Shown here: positions 37,183 through 45,263 of the stretch, piece by piece
Numbering within the stretch: position 1 is the stretch's first letter
How the letters are laid out: every line of letters begins with the position of its first letter
Source: Bacteroidota bacterium
Lineage (GTDB): Bacteria; Bacteroidota; Bacteroidia; Chitinophagales; Chitinophagaceae
Direction of reading: 5' to 3'
Assembly: GCA_018267955.1 (NCBI GenBank)
Contig: JAFDXL010000009.1
Location: 398,717-462,716, forward strand
Length of the DNA: 64,000 nt
The notes under the pieces: model-generated
What the model was told of the DNA's origin: nothing
Seen by the model: only the letters and a program-made list of their open reading frames with translations
The model's database searches: none
Made by a program: the position numbers and the translations under genes

Positions 37183-37329
37183 ATGAAAGAACAAGTAACC
37201 ATAATGCCTAGGGAACAAAAAGCACTGAACAGATCGCAGAACGTGCTGGTAACTGGCACAGATGACGAGTTTGGTCGCAAATTGCAGGACATAGGATTGA
37301 TTACTAAAAAGCGTGCACCTAAAACGTAA
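37183..37329 (+). CDS. Small ORF, 48 residues, unknown
   Basis: ATG 37183 to TAA 37329 encodes MKEQVTIMPREQKALN and continues with a DDEFGRKLQDIGLITKK patch. The protein is charged and soluble with no signal peptide. I recognise no family. The composition looks more protein-like than a random ORF, but no ribosome binding site or promoter stands out. It may be a small regulator or a remnant. Confidence 0.35.
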   Translation: MKEQVTIMPREQKALNRSQNVLVTGTDDEFGRKLQDIGLITKKRAPKT

Positions 37330-37464
37330 GGTGATTCAGGTGATTCATTTTTTTATTACTGAAGGTGCTCCAAATCCATCTGTCCGTTTTCCAGCCTCGA
37401 TAATGATAACTTTTCGTCCATGGTCCATAAATATAATAAATTACCGTCCTCGTTTATTATTGTC

Positions 37465-37602
37465 TTAGGGTTTGTTCTTGTGCAAATAATCATACCCATC
37501 GGGATTCTTACCCATCTCTTTTAGTATATAACGAATATCCCTGTCATTAAGGTCATATTTAGCTATATGGGTATTTGCGAATGGCTTCTTACCCCTCTTC
37601 AT
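37465..37602 (-). CDS. Small ORF, 45 residues, overlapping the start of its neighbour
   Basis: Reads MKRGKKPFANTH, then a helical patch YDLNDRDIRYILKEMGKNPDG, given here in part, ending HKNKP. Its ATG overlaps the TGA of the ORF at 37599-37733 by 4 bases. The two could be coupled small genes, or one older gene split by a frameshift. No family is recognised. Confidence 0.3.
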   Translation of the reverse strand: MKRGKKPFANTHIAKYDLNDRDIRYILKEMGKNPDGYDYLHKNKP

Positions 37603-37733
37603 CTGAAATGGTTCTCTGTAAGATTTTTAATGTCGCTCTTCTTATTAATATCAGGCCATAAAAAGGAAGTGTGAATGATACCCATCTCTGGCACCATTTT
37701 CGTCACAGACATAAAACATTCTAATCTCTGCAT
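37599..37733 (-). CDS. Small ORF, 44 residues, upstream partner of 37465-37602
   Basis: Reads MQRLECFMSVTKMVPEMG and continues with FLWPDINKKSDIKNL. No signal peptide or family is recognised. The 4-base ATGA overlap with the next ORF, on the same strand in a gene-poor region, is the only positional support. A degenerate remnant is as likely as a working gene. Confidence 0.25.
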   Translation of the reverse strand: MQRLECFMSVTKMVPEMGIIHTSFLWPDINKKSDIKNLTENHFR

Positions 37734-37821
37734 TGAATCCAAAGTAATGTGCTATGTTGTATCTTTGGTAAGACTAAGTAATCCTAAGTAAATATAGGTG
37801 CACTTGTTTACTGTTCTTAGA

Positions 37822-37845
37822 AATTAATCGAGCAATTAATCGAGC
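37822..37845. repeat. Perfect 12-base tandem repeat
   Basis: AATTAATCGAGC occurs twice in direct succession at 37822-37833 and 37834-37845. It lies about 65 bases upstream of the intrinsic terminator. Its role is unknown. Confidence 0.8.
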
Positions 37846-37910
37846 AAATTATAAAGTTCGCTCTTGGCAAAGGATTCAAAGCATTTTTCGAATCCAATCC
37901 GGATCACACA

Positions 37911-37939
37911 GCCCTCTCGATCAACCGAGAGGGCTTTTT
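37911..37939 (+). terminator. Strong intrinsic terminator with no gene in front
   Basis: Stem GCCCTCTCG (37911-37919), loop ATCAAC, stem CGAGAGGGC (37926-37934), then TTTTT. The nine-pair GC-rich stem and T tract make a good plus-strand terminator. The nearest plus-strand ORF ends almost 600 bases upstream, so the transcript it ends is probably a small RNA. Confidence 0.8.
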
Positions 37940-38114
37940 CGTATCCGCAAGTCTCACTCTATACTCGTGGCATGAATTTTTCTAATATACTCTAGGTCAT
38001 TCATAAGCATTTGATAAATAGCAGATAGCATAAACAGACTGAACTATATCAGTTGCCAGCCATTATTAATATATATGATGCAGTAGAATGCACCGCCCGT
38101 TCTAAACCTGAAAT

Positions 38115-40079
38115 ATGCAAATAACCGAGAATATAGACCTCCTGCAAACTGTATTCGATTCCGCGCCCAATGGTATCGCAGTAATGCAATCATTATATAC
38201 CCCCGAGGGATTGGTTGAAGATTTCTCAATCTTACTTTTTAATGAACGCATGCTTCAGTGGGTAGGTAATACAGATTATAAAGGAAAATCTTGCAGAGAA
38301 GCATTTCCTATCGTAAAGCCGGCCGATGTATTCGATAGGTTTATTAATGTTGCGAAAACAGGAACAACCATTGAGTTTGAAACATGGTGCGATGGGAAAG
38401 ACCATTTAAACAGGTGTTTTCATTTCCAGGTCCTTAAGCATGGTGAATTACTTTTAGTTACTACAGAAGATATTACCCGCAGGAAAAAAGCGGAAATTGC
38501 TTTAACAGAAGCTTTAAATAGTGCAGAAAAGCAACAAAGGCTTTATGATTCTATCATTAATAATACACCCGACCTGGTATATGTATTTGATTTGAATTAT
38601 CGTTTTACTTATGCCAATAAGGCTTTACTTTCTATGTGGGGAAAGACGGCGGAAGAAGCGATCGGTAAAGGCCTGCGCGACAACGGGTATGAAGAATGGC
38701 ATGCTTTAATGCACGAACGGGAGATAGATAACGTGATTGCTACAGGAAAACGCATACGTGGTACGGTTTCATTTCCACATGCAGAATTAGGAAGACGGGT
38801 TTATGATTACATCTTTGCTCCTGTATTTAATGAGCAAGGCGTAGTAGAGGCTATAGCAGGTACTACACGTGATATTACCGATTTCAAGCAGGCGGAAGAG
38901 CACCTTCAGCAAAGCGAGGCAAAGTTGAAATCTGTAATTGACCAGACACCTGCTGCTACACTAGTATTGCGTGGAGACGACCTGGTAATAGAACAGATAA
39001 ATCACACCATGCTTCAGTTCATTGGTCAGAACGCAGAAATAGTTGGGAAACCACTAATAACTGTATTGCCCGAACTGGAAGGCCAATATGTTTGGAGCCA
39101 GGTACAAAAGGTATACAAGGAAGGCATACCTTTCAATCAGTCTGAAGTATTGGTTCGGCATAAACGTAATGGCATTATCCAGGATCACTATTATAATCTC
39201 GCTTATCGTCCATTAATGGAAGACGGACAAATAACCGGAATGATACAGGTAGCAATTGATGTTACAGAACAGGTTGTGGCTCGTAAGCGGTTAGAAGAAA
39301 GTGAGAACCGTTACAGGACACTATCTGAAACTTTAGAACAGCAAATCGTTGACCGTACAAAAGAGCTGCAGCGTTCCAATGAAGATTTGCAGCAGTTTGC
39401 CCATGTGGCCAGTCACGACCTTAAAGAGCCTGTACGAAAAATTAAAACTTTTACAGACCGGCTAGAGAAAAACCTCGCTGGTAAACTCGATGAAGAAGGC
39501 GCTAAATTCATTGAAAGGATTCACATAGCCACCAATCGAATGTATAATATGATTGACGGTGTACTTACTTATTCTACCACTAATGCCGGAATACAAAATT
39601 GTGAATTTGTTGATCTGAATGACGTTATCAAAAGTATCGAGACCGACCTTGAAGTAAAGTTACAAACCACTGGGGCTAAAATTACCAGCAGTAATCTGCC
39701 TGTTGTAGAAGGAGCACGGGTACTGCTGTACCAGCTGTTCTACAATCTTATCAACAACTCCATTAAGTTTGTCGCGCCAGGTTCTGCACCCCGTATCCTC
39801 ATTTCTTCAGAACAAATCACAGGAAATGATACCGGTTTTGTTAGGATCATCCTCCGAGACAATGGTATTGGATTTGAACAGGAGTTTGCGGAGCGTATCT
39901 TCGAAACTTTTACGCGTCTTAATTCTAAAGACAGTTATGAAGGAACGGGCCTGGGACTTTCGCTCTGCAAAAAAATTGTAGAGCGCCATGGAGGCAATAT
40001 TTTGGCATCTGGCGATCCCGGTATGGGAGCATCATTTACAATAACACTTCCTCTTCTGCAAAAACAGGCGCTTATCTAA
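38115..40079 (+). CDS. Soluble PAS-domain sensor histidine kinase
   Basis: The protein has 654 residues and no membrane segment or signal peptide. Three PAS/PAC sensor regions (about 8-125, 135-265, 275-395; FDSAPNGIAVMQ, YANKALLSMWG, RDITDFKQAEEHL) are followed by a short coiled coil and the kinase core: phospho-acceptor His434 in HVASHDLKEPVRK, N box NLINNSIKF (about 543), G1 box RDNGIGFE (about 582), and G2 box GTGLGLSLCKK. It should autophosphorylate in response to a cytoplasmic signal, perhaps redox, light or a small molecule. The single-domain response regulator gene 3 bases downstream is the likely phosphate acceptor. Confidence 0.9.
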   Translation: MQITENIDLLQTVFDSAPNGIAVMQSLYTPEGLVEDFSILLFNERMLQWVGNTDYKGKSCREAFPIVKPADVFDRFINVAKTGTTIEFETWCDGKDHLNRCFHFQVLKHGELLLVTTEDITRRKKAEIALTEALNSAEKQQRLYDSIINNTPDLVYVFDLNYRFTYANKALLSMWGKTAEEAIGKGLRDNGYEEWHALMHEREIDNVIATGKRIRGTVSFPHAELGRRVYDYIFAPVFNEQGVVEAIAGTTRDITDFKQAEEHLQQSEAKLKSVIDQTPAATLVLRGDDLVIEQINHTMLQFIGQNAEIVGKPLITVLPELEGQYVWSQVQKVYKEGIPFNQSEVLVRHKRNGIIQDHYYNLAYRPLMEDGQITGMIQVAIDVTEQVVARKRLEESENRYRTLSETLEQQIVDRTKELQRSNEDLQQFAHVASHDLKEPVRKIKTFTDRLEKNLAGKLDEEGAKFIERIHIATNRMYNMIDGVLTYSTTNAGIQNCEFVDLNDVIKSIETDLEVKLQTTGAKITSSNLPVVEGARVLLYQLFYNLINNSIKFVAPGSAPRILISSEQITGNDTGFVRIILRDNGIGFEQEFAERIFETFTRLNSKDSYEGTGLGLSLCKKIVERHGGNILASGDPGMGASFTITLPLLQKQALI

Positions 40080-40082
40080 ATT

Positions 40083-40535
40083 ATGGATGCGAAGATATTT
40101 TTGTTGGCCGATGATGATATGGATGACAGGGAGATGTTCTGTGAAACATTGGAAGAGATCGACAAAAATATAATATGCCATACCGCAGAGAACGGTCGGG
40201 ACGCATTAGGCCTATTAAACAAGTTGCTTATACAACCACACCTTATTTTTCTTGATATTAATATGCCTATATTAAACGGGTGGCAATGCCTTGAAAAAAT
40301 AAAAAACGACGAGCGATACAAAGAGATTCCCGTCATTATTATTTCTACATCATCTCACCAGCGTGAGATGGATATTGCCCAAAAGCTTGGTGCTATTGGC
40401 TACCTCACTAAACCACATGACCTTGACGAACTGAAGGAGGTTTTACATGCAATAACATCAAACATCGGCCCCAGGCTCATCAGCACACTTAAAAACTTAG
40501 AAGCACATAAGCCGGAATATATTCGTGCACTATAA
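40083..40535 (+). CDS. Single-domain CheY-like response regulator
   Basis: The protein has 150 residues, just a receiver domain with no DNA-binding output. The acidic pocket LADDDMDDRE, phospho-acceptor Asp58 (FLDINMP), Ser/Thr ISTSS and Lys110 (LTKP) are all present. Members of this family in Bacteroidota (the rcp type) often pair with PAS kinases and pass phosphate on or act by protein contact. It starts 3 bases after the kinase stop, so the pair is co-translated. Confidence 0.92.
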   Translation: MDAKIFLLADDDMDDREMFCETLEEIDKNIICHTAENGRDALGLLNKLLIQPHLIFLDINMPILNGWQCLEKIKNDERYKEIPVIIISTSSHQREMDIAQKLGAIGYLTKPHDLDELKEVLHAITSNIGPRLISTLKNLEAHKPEYIRAL

Positions 40536-40552
40536 TATCCTGTTTTAAGAAA

Positions 40553-41173
40553 TCACAAAGTCATATATTGTATGGAAAAATAAAGCTCAAAATGTTTTTC
40601 AGAACATATTCTTCTCTTTTCTACGCAATAAAGGTAATGTTCATTTGTCTGTGCTATATTTCTATACGCAATATTGAGGCGTGGAAATAATAAAATAAGC
40701 ATTCCCCTGATAGCAATGCCGTTATCACTTTGTTCGTTATACCAATCAACGATCGTATCAAGTTTTACCCTCAATTCCTGTACCTGTTGCTTGCATTTAT
40801 CGTCAGCTTCCGGGGATATAGAACCTGCTAAAATAGAACCACTGGTTTTTATAACTGCGTATAATTTCGGGTAAAATATTTTAATTCCTGTAATGACTAT
40901 TAAGTCACAGATATTCACTTTATCCTTTAATATTGGCAGTGCTTCTGCGAGGGTATTAGCGTGACGTTTTGCAGTATAAATACTCTTTGCCGATTGCAGA
41001 AAGGTTTTGACATATATCAATGTAAAGCGTTCCCTGTCTTCTTCCTCTACATAAGCGTCGTTTTTTTTCATCTCATCATCAAGCAACGTTATTGCATAGT
41101 TATAGATTACTTTCCCATAATTTTCAGTAGGCGCGCTACCGGCAGAAAATCGTATAAAAGGTATAAAAAACAT
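40553..41173 (-). pseudogene. Fragment of a KAP-family P-loop NTPase (C-terminal part)
   Basis: The ORF has 206 residues. About residues 60-120 (RHANTLAEALPILKDKVN, then CDLIVITGIKIFYPKLYAVI) match the end of the KAP NTPase domain, where the pattern R.xN...VN..DLi.i..i..F.P.lY is conserved. No P-loop or Walker B is present, and nothing similar is found in the short gap to the next gene. It therefore looks like a 5'-truncated remnant. KAP NTPases include phage-exclusion proteins such as PifA. A short intact protein using only this domain cannot be excluded. The frame opens at a stop just upstream of the ATG. Confidence 0.45.
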
Positions 41174-41255
41174 TATTGTTGATTTATAGGAGAATAACCG
41201 GGGTTTTACTTATATGACAAAATATAGAGACAGAAGGTAGATCTTAAATACTTCT

Positions 41256-42620
41256 TCAATCATGTAAATTCAATAAGCCAGGGGACTTTTCGATAGAAGG
41301 CATTTCCGGGCTATTCTTTTTTTCTGTAGCCAAGGGGATAGATATATAAAAAGTAGAACCTATACCTGGTGTACTTTCAAAGTTTATATGTCCACGCTGA
41401 CGTTCCATAAATTCTTTGCATAGCGGCAAGCCCAGGCCTACACCCTTTTCGTTATTGGTACCAAATGTTGACCCTGATGCCATTGAAAAAAGTGTGGCTT
41501 GTTTAACGGGATCGATACCGGTTCCATTATCGGCAACTACTATCCGGCATTCTTTTTCATGCACCTCTGCATGTATATCTATCAACCCTTCCGGCAGTGT
41601 AAACTTAATGGCATTGTTAACGATATTGCGGATTACCAATTGCAGCATATTAGGGTCTGCAATTACGATAATAGCTGCATCTATTTGATAGCTAAGATTG
41701 ATCCTTTTTCTTGCTGCCAGCGTCTTCTCTATCTGCAGTGTATTATTTACTATGTTGAGTAGATTTACTTCCGCCAGGTTGGCGGCAACACCTTCCATTT
41801 GAGACTTAGACCAATACAACAGGTTAGATAGCATTTCTATTGTTTGGTCAGTTGTACTCAGCAATTCTTTTTCCAGTTCCAGGCGCTCCAGACTATTTAT
41901 CTCTACCTGGCTTAGTAACTGCAGATAACCTTGTATATGAATAAATGGTGCCCGCATATCATGCGATATAATGGATAACAGCTTATTCTTTTCAGCATTG
42001 CTTTGTTCTAATTGATCTGCCTTTTCCATCGCTGCAGCTCTTTCTCTATCATAGCCCTTCCTCAGGAAAATGATAATGATAGCCGTACCAATAACAGGCA
42101 TAGGAAATGCTGTAATGCGGTCAATGAACGCTCCCCTGCCAAGATCAAAAGGATGCTTTACTAATGCCGGGTAATAATATTCTATCAGATGCACCAATAA
42201 AAAAGCAACTATATAAACAGTAACCCATACAAAATGCTGCCGGTAGGGAGAAATAGCCAGTACCAGCAGCAGGTAAGCGGGCCATATCAGGTCGGTAGAG
42301 CCATTGATACCCGAATTGGAAAAATAGTTGATAGAAAAAAGTACAATCCCGGCCAGGGCAAATATGATGTTACTATGTGCCTTGCCTCGAAACCTCGAAT
42401 TATAATATTGGAAAAAGAAAAAGCCTGCTATCGCCAGGGCAGAAATAGCAGCTATATACAGCCCTTCAAATAGATTATACGGAACGTAAATTAACGTTAA
42501 CAGTATCAACCCGATGCTGATAGAATGAAAGATGCGCGTCTCTAAAGAAAAAGCTGCTGCACTACCTATTAGCCTATGCCATACACTGCTTATTTTTTGA
42601 GCGGACTGAGATATGGGCAT
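41256..42620 (-). CDS. Membrane-bound sensor histidine kinase
   Basis: The protein has about 454 residues from ATG 42620 (MPISQSAQK). The 35 codons upstream in this frame read like untranslated DNA. Six hydrophobic segments (about 35-180) form a membrane sensor domain without a large extracellular loop. A linker coiled coil and the kinase core follow: H box LSIISHDMRAPF, N box IVNNAIKF, G1 box VADNGTGID, G2 box GVGLGLPLCKEF. No response regulator gene is adjacent, and the pair at 38115-40535 is on the other strand. It is probably an orphan kinase sensing a membrane or envelope signal. Confidence 0.9.
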   Translation of the reverse strand: MPISQSAQKISSVWHRLIGSAAAFSLETRIFHSISIGLILLTLIYVPYNLFEGLYIAAISALAIAGFFFFQYYNSRFRGKAHSNIIFALAGIVLFSINYFSNSGINGSTDLIWPAYLLLVLAISPYRQHFVWVTVYIVAFLLVHLIEYYYPALVKHPFDLGRGAFIDRITAFPMPVIGTAIIIIFLRKGYDRERAAAMEKADQLEQSNAEKNKLLSIISHDMRAPFIHIQGYLQLLSQVEINSLERLELEKELLSTTDQTIEMLSNLLYWSKSQMEGVAANLAEVNLLNIVNNTLQIEKTLAARKRINLSYQIDAAIIVIADPNMLQLVIRNIVNNAIKFTLPEGLIDIHAEVHEKECRIVVADNGTGIDPVKQATLFSMASGSTFGTNNEKGVGLGLPLCKEFMERQRGHINFESTPGIGSTFYISIPLATEKKNSPEMPSIEKSPGLLNLHD

Positions 42621-42849
42621 ACTAAATGTTAATAGACCTGGAACAATATGATAAATTACAATGCAATAAAAGAACTTAAAATTACAATTTCGAATCTGAA
42701 TTGAAGAATAAGCCTTGCCCTGCATACGAAGAAATTAAAAAGTATACTTTAAAATTTTATAGGAACAACCTATAGGCACGCTTTTCGTATTTTGTAAACA
42801 ATAGCATCCTATATGCAGTTGGTATAGGATGATCGTTTAAAAATCCGTT

Positions 42850-44364
42850 ATGATAAAGCAAATAGAAATAGGCAACCTTGTATTAGAAGATTACCAGGAA
42901 TTATTAAGCGTTATGAAGGCTGCCTACCCACTATGGCAGGGAAGCTACTGGAGCGAAGGCGCTATAGAACGCATCATCAACCAATTTCCGCAGGGGCAGA
43001 TAGTACTGAAGGCCGATGGCAAAGTAGTTGGCTGCGCGTTATCCATTATTATTGACTATGCTCTATTTGGAGATGTGCATACCTATAAAGAGATAACTGG
43101 CAACTATAAGTTTGATACACATAACCCTGCAGGTAATGTTTTATATGGTATAGAAATATTCATACACCCGGATTATAGAGGCCTGAGGCTGGGCCGCAGG
43201 ATGTATGATGCAAGAAAAGAGCTTTGCGAACACCTGAACCTGAAGGCCATAGTATTTGGCGGACGAATACCCAACTATCACAAATATGCGGACCAGATGT
43301 CGCCCAAAGAATATATACAGAAGGTGAAATTGAGAGAAATATATGATCCCGTTCTATCCTTTCAGCTGGCGAATGACTTTCACGTAAAAAAAGTGCTGAA
43401 GAATTACATGCCGGGCGACCGGGAAAGTATGGACTATGCTACACTGCTACAATGGGATAATGTTTATTACCAGCCCAATGAGCACAAGCAGTTCAAAACA
43501 AAAAGCTATGTGCGCCTTGGGCTGATACAATGGCAAATGCGGCCGTATAAAAACCTGGAAGAATTATTTACACAAGTGGAGTTTTTCATTGATGCCGTCT
43601 CTGCTTATAAAAGCGATTTTGCCCTGTTCCCTGAGCTATTTAACGGACCATTGCTGGCAGAGTTTAATGAGATGCCCGAAGCGGAAGCCATGCGTGCGCT
43701 GGCAACATACACGCCCCAGATCAAGCAAAAATTTAAAGATCTGGCTATTGCTTACAATGTAAATATTATATCGGGCAGCCTGCCGAGTGTAGAAAATAAT
43801 GAGCTGAAGAACGTAGGGTTTTTATGTCACCGAAACGGGGATATAGATCAATACGAAAAGATCCACATAACGCCCGACGAAACCAAGGCTTGGGGCATCC
43901 GCGGTGGCGACACCTTAAAAGTATATGAGACGGATGCCGGCCGTGTAGGCATATTAATATGCTACGATGTGGAATTCCCGGAACTATCGAGATTGCTGGC
44001 AGATGATGGTATGCAAATACTCTTTGTACCCTTCCTTACTGATACGCAAAATGCCTATATGCGTGTACGATGCTGCTCGCAGGCGCGCGCCATAGAAAAT
44101 GAATGCTTTGTTGCCATTACAGGCAGCGTAGGCAACCTACCCAAAGTGGCTAATATGGATATCCAGTATTCTCAATCGGTAGTATTTACACCCTGCGATT
44201 TTGCCTTCCCTTATAACGGAATAAAAAGTGAAGCAACACAGAACACAGAGATGGTACTGATATCGGACATTGATCTTTCGCTGCTAAACGAACTACATAT
44301 GTATGGCAGCGTACGCAACCTAAAAGACCGAAGGAAAGATTTTTATGAGCTGAGGCTTAAATAG
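42850..44364 (+). CDS. Bifunctional GNAT acetyltransferase and carbon-nitrogen hydrolase
   Basis: The protein has 504 residues. The GNAT domain is N-terminal (about 1-190), with the acetyl-CoA loop in HPDYRGLRLGRRMYDARKE. The nitrilase-superfamily domain (about 220-500) shows the complete catalytic triad: Glu262 in FPELFNG, Lys337 in YEKIHITPDE, Cys371 in ILICYDVEFPE. The fused architecture is a known family in bacteria. Its substrate is unknown, but the two activities suggest turnover of an amide or amine. The 24-base perfect palindrome right after the stop is its terminator. Confidence 0.92.
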   Translation: MIKQIEIGNLVLEDYQELLSVMKAAYPLWQGSYWSEGAIERIINQFPQGQIVLKADGKVVGCALSIIIDYALFGDVHTYKEITGNYKFDTHNPAGNVLYGIEIFIHPDYRGLRLGRRMYDARKELCEHLNLKAIVFGGRIPNYHKYADQMSPKEYIQKVKLREIYDPVLSFQLANDFHVKKVLKNYMPGDRESMDYATLLQWDNVYYQPNEHKQFKTKSYVRLGLIQWQMRPYKNLEELFTQVEFFIDAVSAYKSDFALFPELFNGPLLAEFNEMPEAEAMRALATYTPQIKQKFKDLAIAYNVNIISGSLPSVENNELKNVGFLCHRNGDIDQYEKIHITPDETKAWGIRGGDTLKVYETDAGRVGILICYDVEFPELSRLLADDGMQILFVPFLTDTQNAYMRVRCCSQARAIENECFVAITGSVGNLPKVANMDIQYSQSVVFTPCDFAFPYNGIKSEATQNTEMVLISDIDLSLLNELHMYGSVRNLKDRRKDFYELRLK

Positions 44365-44374
44365 ATAGTATTTA

Positions 44375-44404
44375 GAAGCCGCTCCCGGGAGCGGCTTCCT
44401 TATT
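44375..44404 (+). terminator. Intrinsic terminator after the GNAT-nitrilase gene
   Basis: A perfect 24-base inverted repeat (GAAGCCGCTCCC against GGGAGCGGCTTC, 44375-44398) is followed by CTTATTTT. It is very stable and starts 10 bases after the stop codon. Confidence 0.85.
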
Positions 44405-44460
44405 TTAACGCTATTGCTTTCTTGCAGAATAGCTTATATTTTTATACAAAAATAAATACT

Positions 44461-44949
44461 ATGAAACTATTAAACACCTTTATAGGCCTGAGCTTCCTCG
44501 CCTCCTTAGCTGCCTGCACAAAAAGCAATAATAATGATGCAAATAACAACAATAATAACAATGGTAATTCGACACCATCTCAGCTACTGGTAGCGGGTAA
44601 ATGGCAGATGATAGCAGGAACCGCTACAACCAAATACATGGGCAAGGATACTACTGTAGACGTATATGCCGAAACGGATGATTGTGACAAAGATGATTTT
44701 ATACTCTTTGCAAGTAATGGCACCGGCACCATTGACGAGAATACCAACAAATGTGCTGACGACCAGCAAGTCGAAAGCTTTACCTGGGCTTTACTGAATA
44801 ACAATACCAGGCTAGCGGTTGTAGACAGTAACCCTGATACGATGGATGTGCAGGAATTAACAGCTACTGAAATGAAGCTTAAAGAAGTTTCTAACAATTC
44901 ATCCGGAACACCAATCATTACTGTGGTGACTTATAAGAACATAAAATAG
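44461..44949 (+). CDS. Lipocalin-like lipoprotein
   Basis: The protein has 162 residues from ATG 44461 (MKLLNTFIGLSFLASLAAC). The lipobox LAAC puts the lipidated Cys at residue 19. An Asn-rich linker (about 24-37) follows, then a beta-rich domain with the pattern LVAGKWQMIAG, CDKDDFILFASNGTGT, FTWALLNNN, typical of short Bacteroidota lipocalin-like lipoproteins. It resembles the protein at 61664-62140 in layout. An in-frame ATG 13 codons upstream would give no proper signal peptide, so I rejected it. Function unknown; probably binds a small hydrophobic ligand or serves the envelope. Confidence 0.8.
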   Translation: MKLLNTFIGLSFLASLAACTKSNNNDANNNNNNNGNSTPSQLLVAGKWQMIAGTATTKYMGKDTTVDVYAETDDCDKDDFILFASNGTGTIDENTNKCADDQQVESFTWALLNNNTRLAVVDSNPDTMDVQELTATEMKLKEVSNNSSGTPIITVVTYKNIK

Positions 44950-45038
44950 CTGTAGCTTCAATGTATTGTTAAAACCTGCTATTCCCTGCACGGAGGCATA
45001 AGAGTTTTGCTTTAAAAAGTGAACCAAAAACTTGAATT

Positions 45039-45197
45039 ATGCCAGGTAAGAAGCATGGAAATGTAAAGGATAGCGACAAATATGAAGCCCTGCGTGATAA
45101 AGGCGTGAGCAAAACAAGAGCAGCAAAAATTGCCAATTCACCGGGAGCATCCAAACGTGGCGGCGAACATTCGCATAGCGGACGTAAGCATCACTAA
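45039..45197 (+). CDS. Small basic protein of the DUF7218 type
   Basis: The protein has 52 residues: MPGKKHGNVKDSDKYEALR, then SKTRAAKIANSPGASKRGG and a His/Ser-rich tail. I recognise the pattern MPGKKHG...YEALR.KG.SK..AA.IANTPGAS.RGG from a widespread small family (called DUF7218, I believe) of unknown function. It is highly basic and may bind nucleic acid. It lies alone between the lipocalin-like gene and a convergent gene. Confidence 0.8.
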   Translation: MPGKKHGNVKDSDKYEALRDKGVSKTRAAKIANSPGASKRGGEHSHSGRKHH

Positions 45198-45235
45198 TTA
45201 CATTTCAAAAAGAAACATAAGGAACAGAAGTTGCT

Positions 45236-45257
45236 GGCCGGCCACAAGCCGGCCTTT
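45236..45257. terminator. Terminator-like hairpin between convergent genes
   Basis: GGCCGGC (45236-45242), loop CACAA, GCCGGCC (45248-45254), then TTT on the plus strand. It lies between the small basic protein gene and the convergent gene ending at 45264, and could serve both sides. The T tract is short. Confidence 0.55.
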
Positions 45258-45263
45258 ACGTTA

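Larger units (their letters stand above)
36947..38114. other. 1.2 kb gene-poor interval after the helicase gene
   Basis: No ORF longer than 61 codons is visible. The interval holds three ORFs of 44-48 codons (separate entries), a 12-base tandem repeat at 37822-37845, a hairpin GGATTC/GAATCC around 37872-37894, and a strong intrinsic terminator at 37911-37939. The terminator has no annotated gene in front of it, so it may end a small RNA. Interval type and AT-rich character fit the edge of an accessory island. Confidence 0.5.

Noticed and set aside
37871-37910. Sequence resembling the 3' half of a tRNA (TTCGAATCC-like) that could be an attachment site
   Set aside because: The T-stem bases do not pair and no acceptor partner is present; it is better explained as the hairpin GGATTC/GAATCC.
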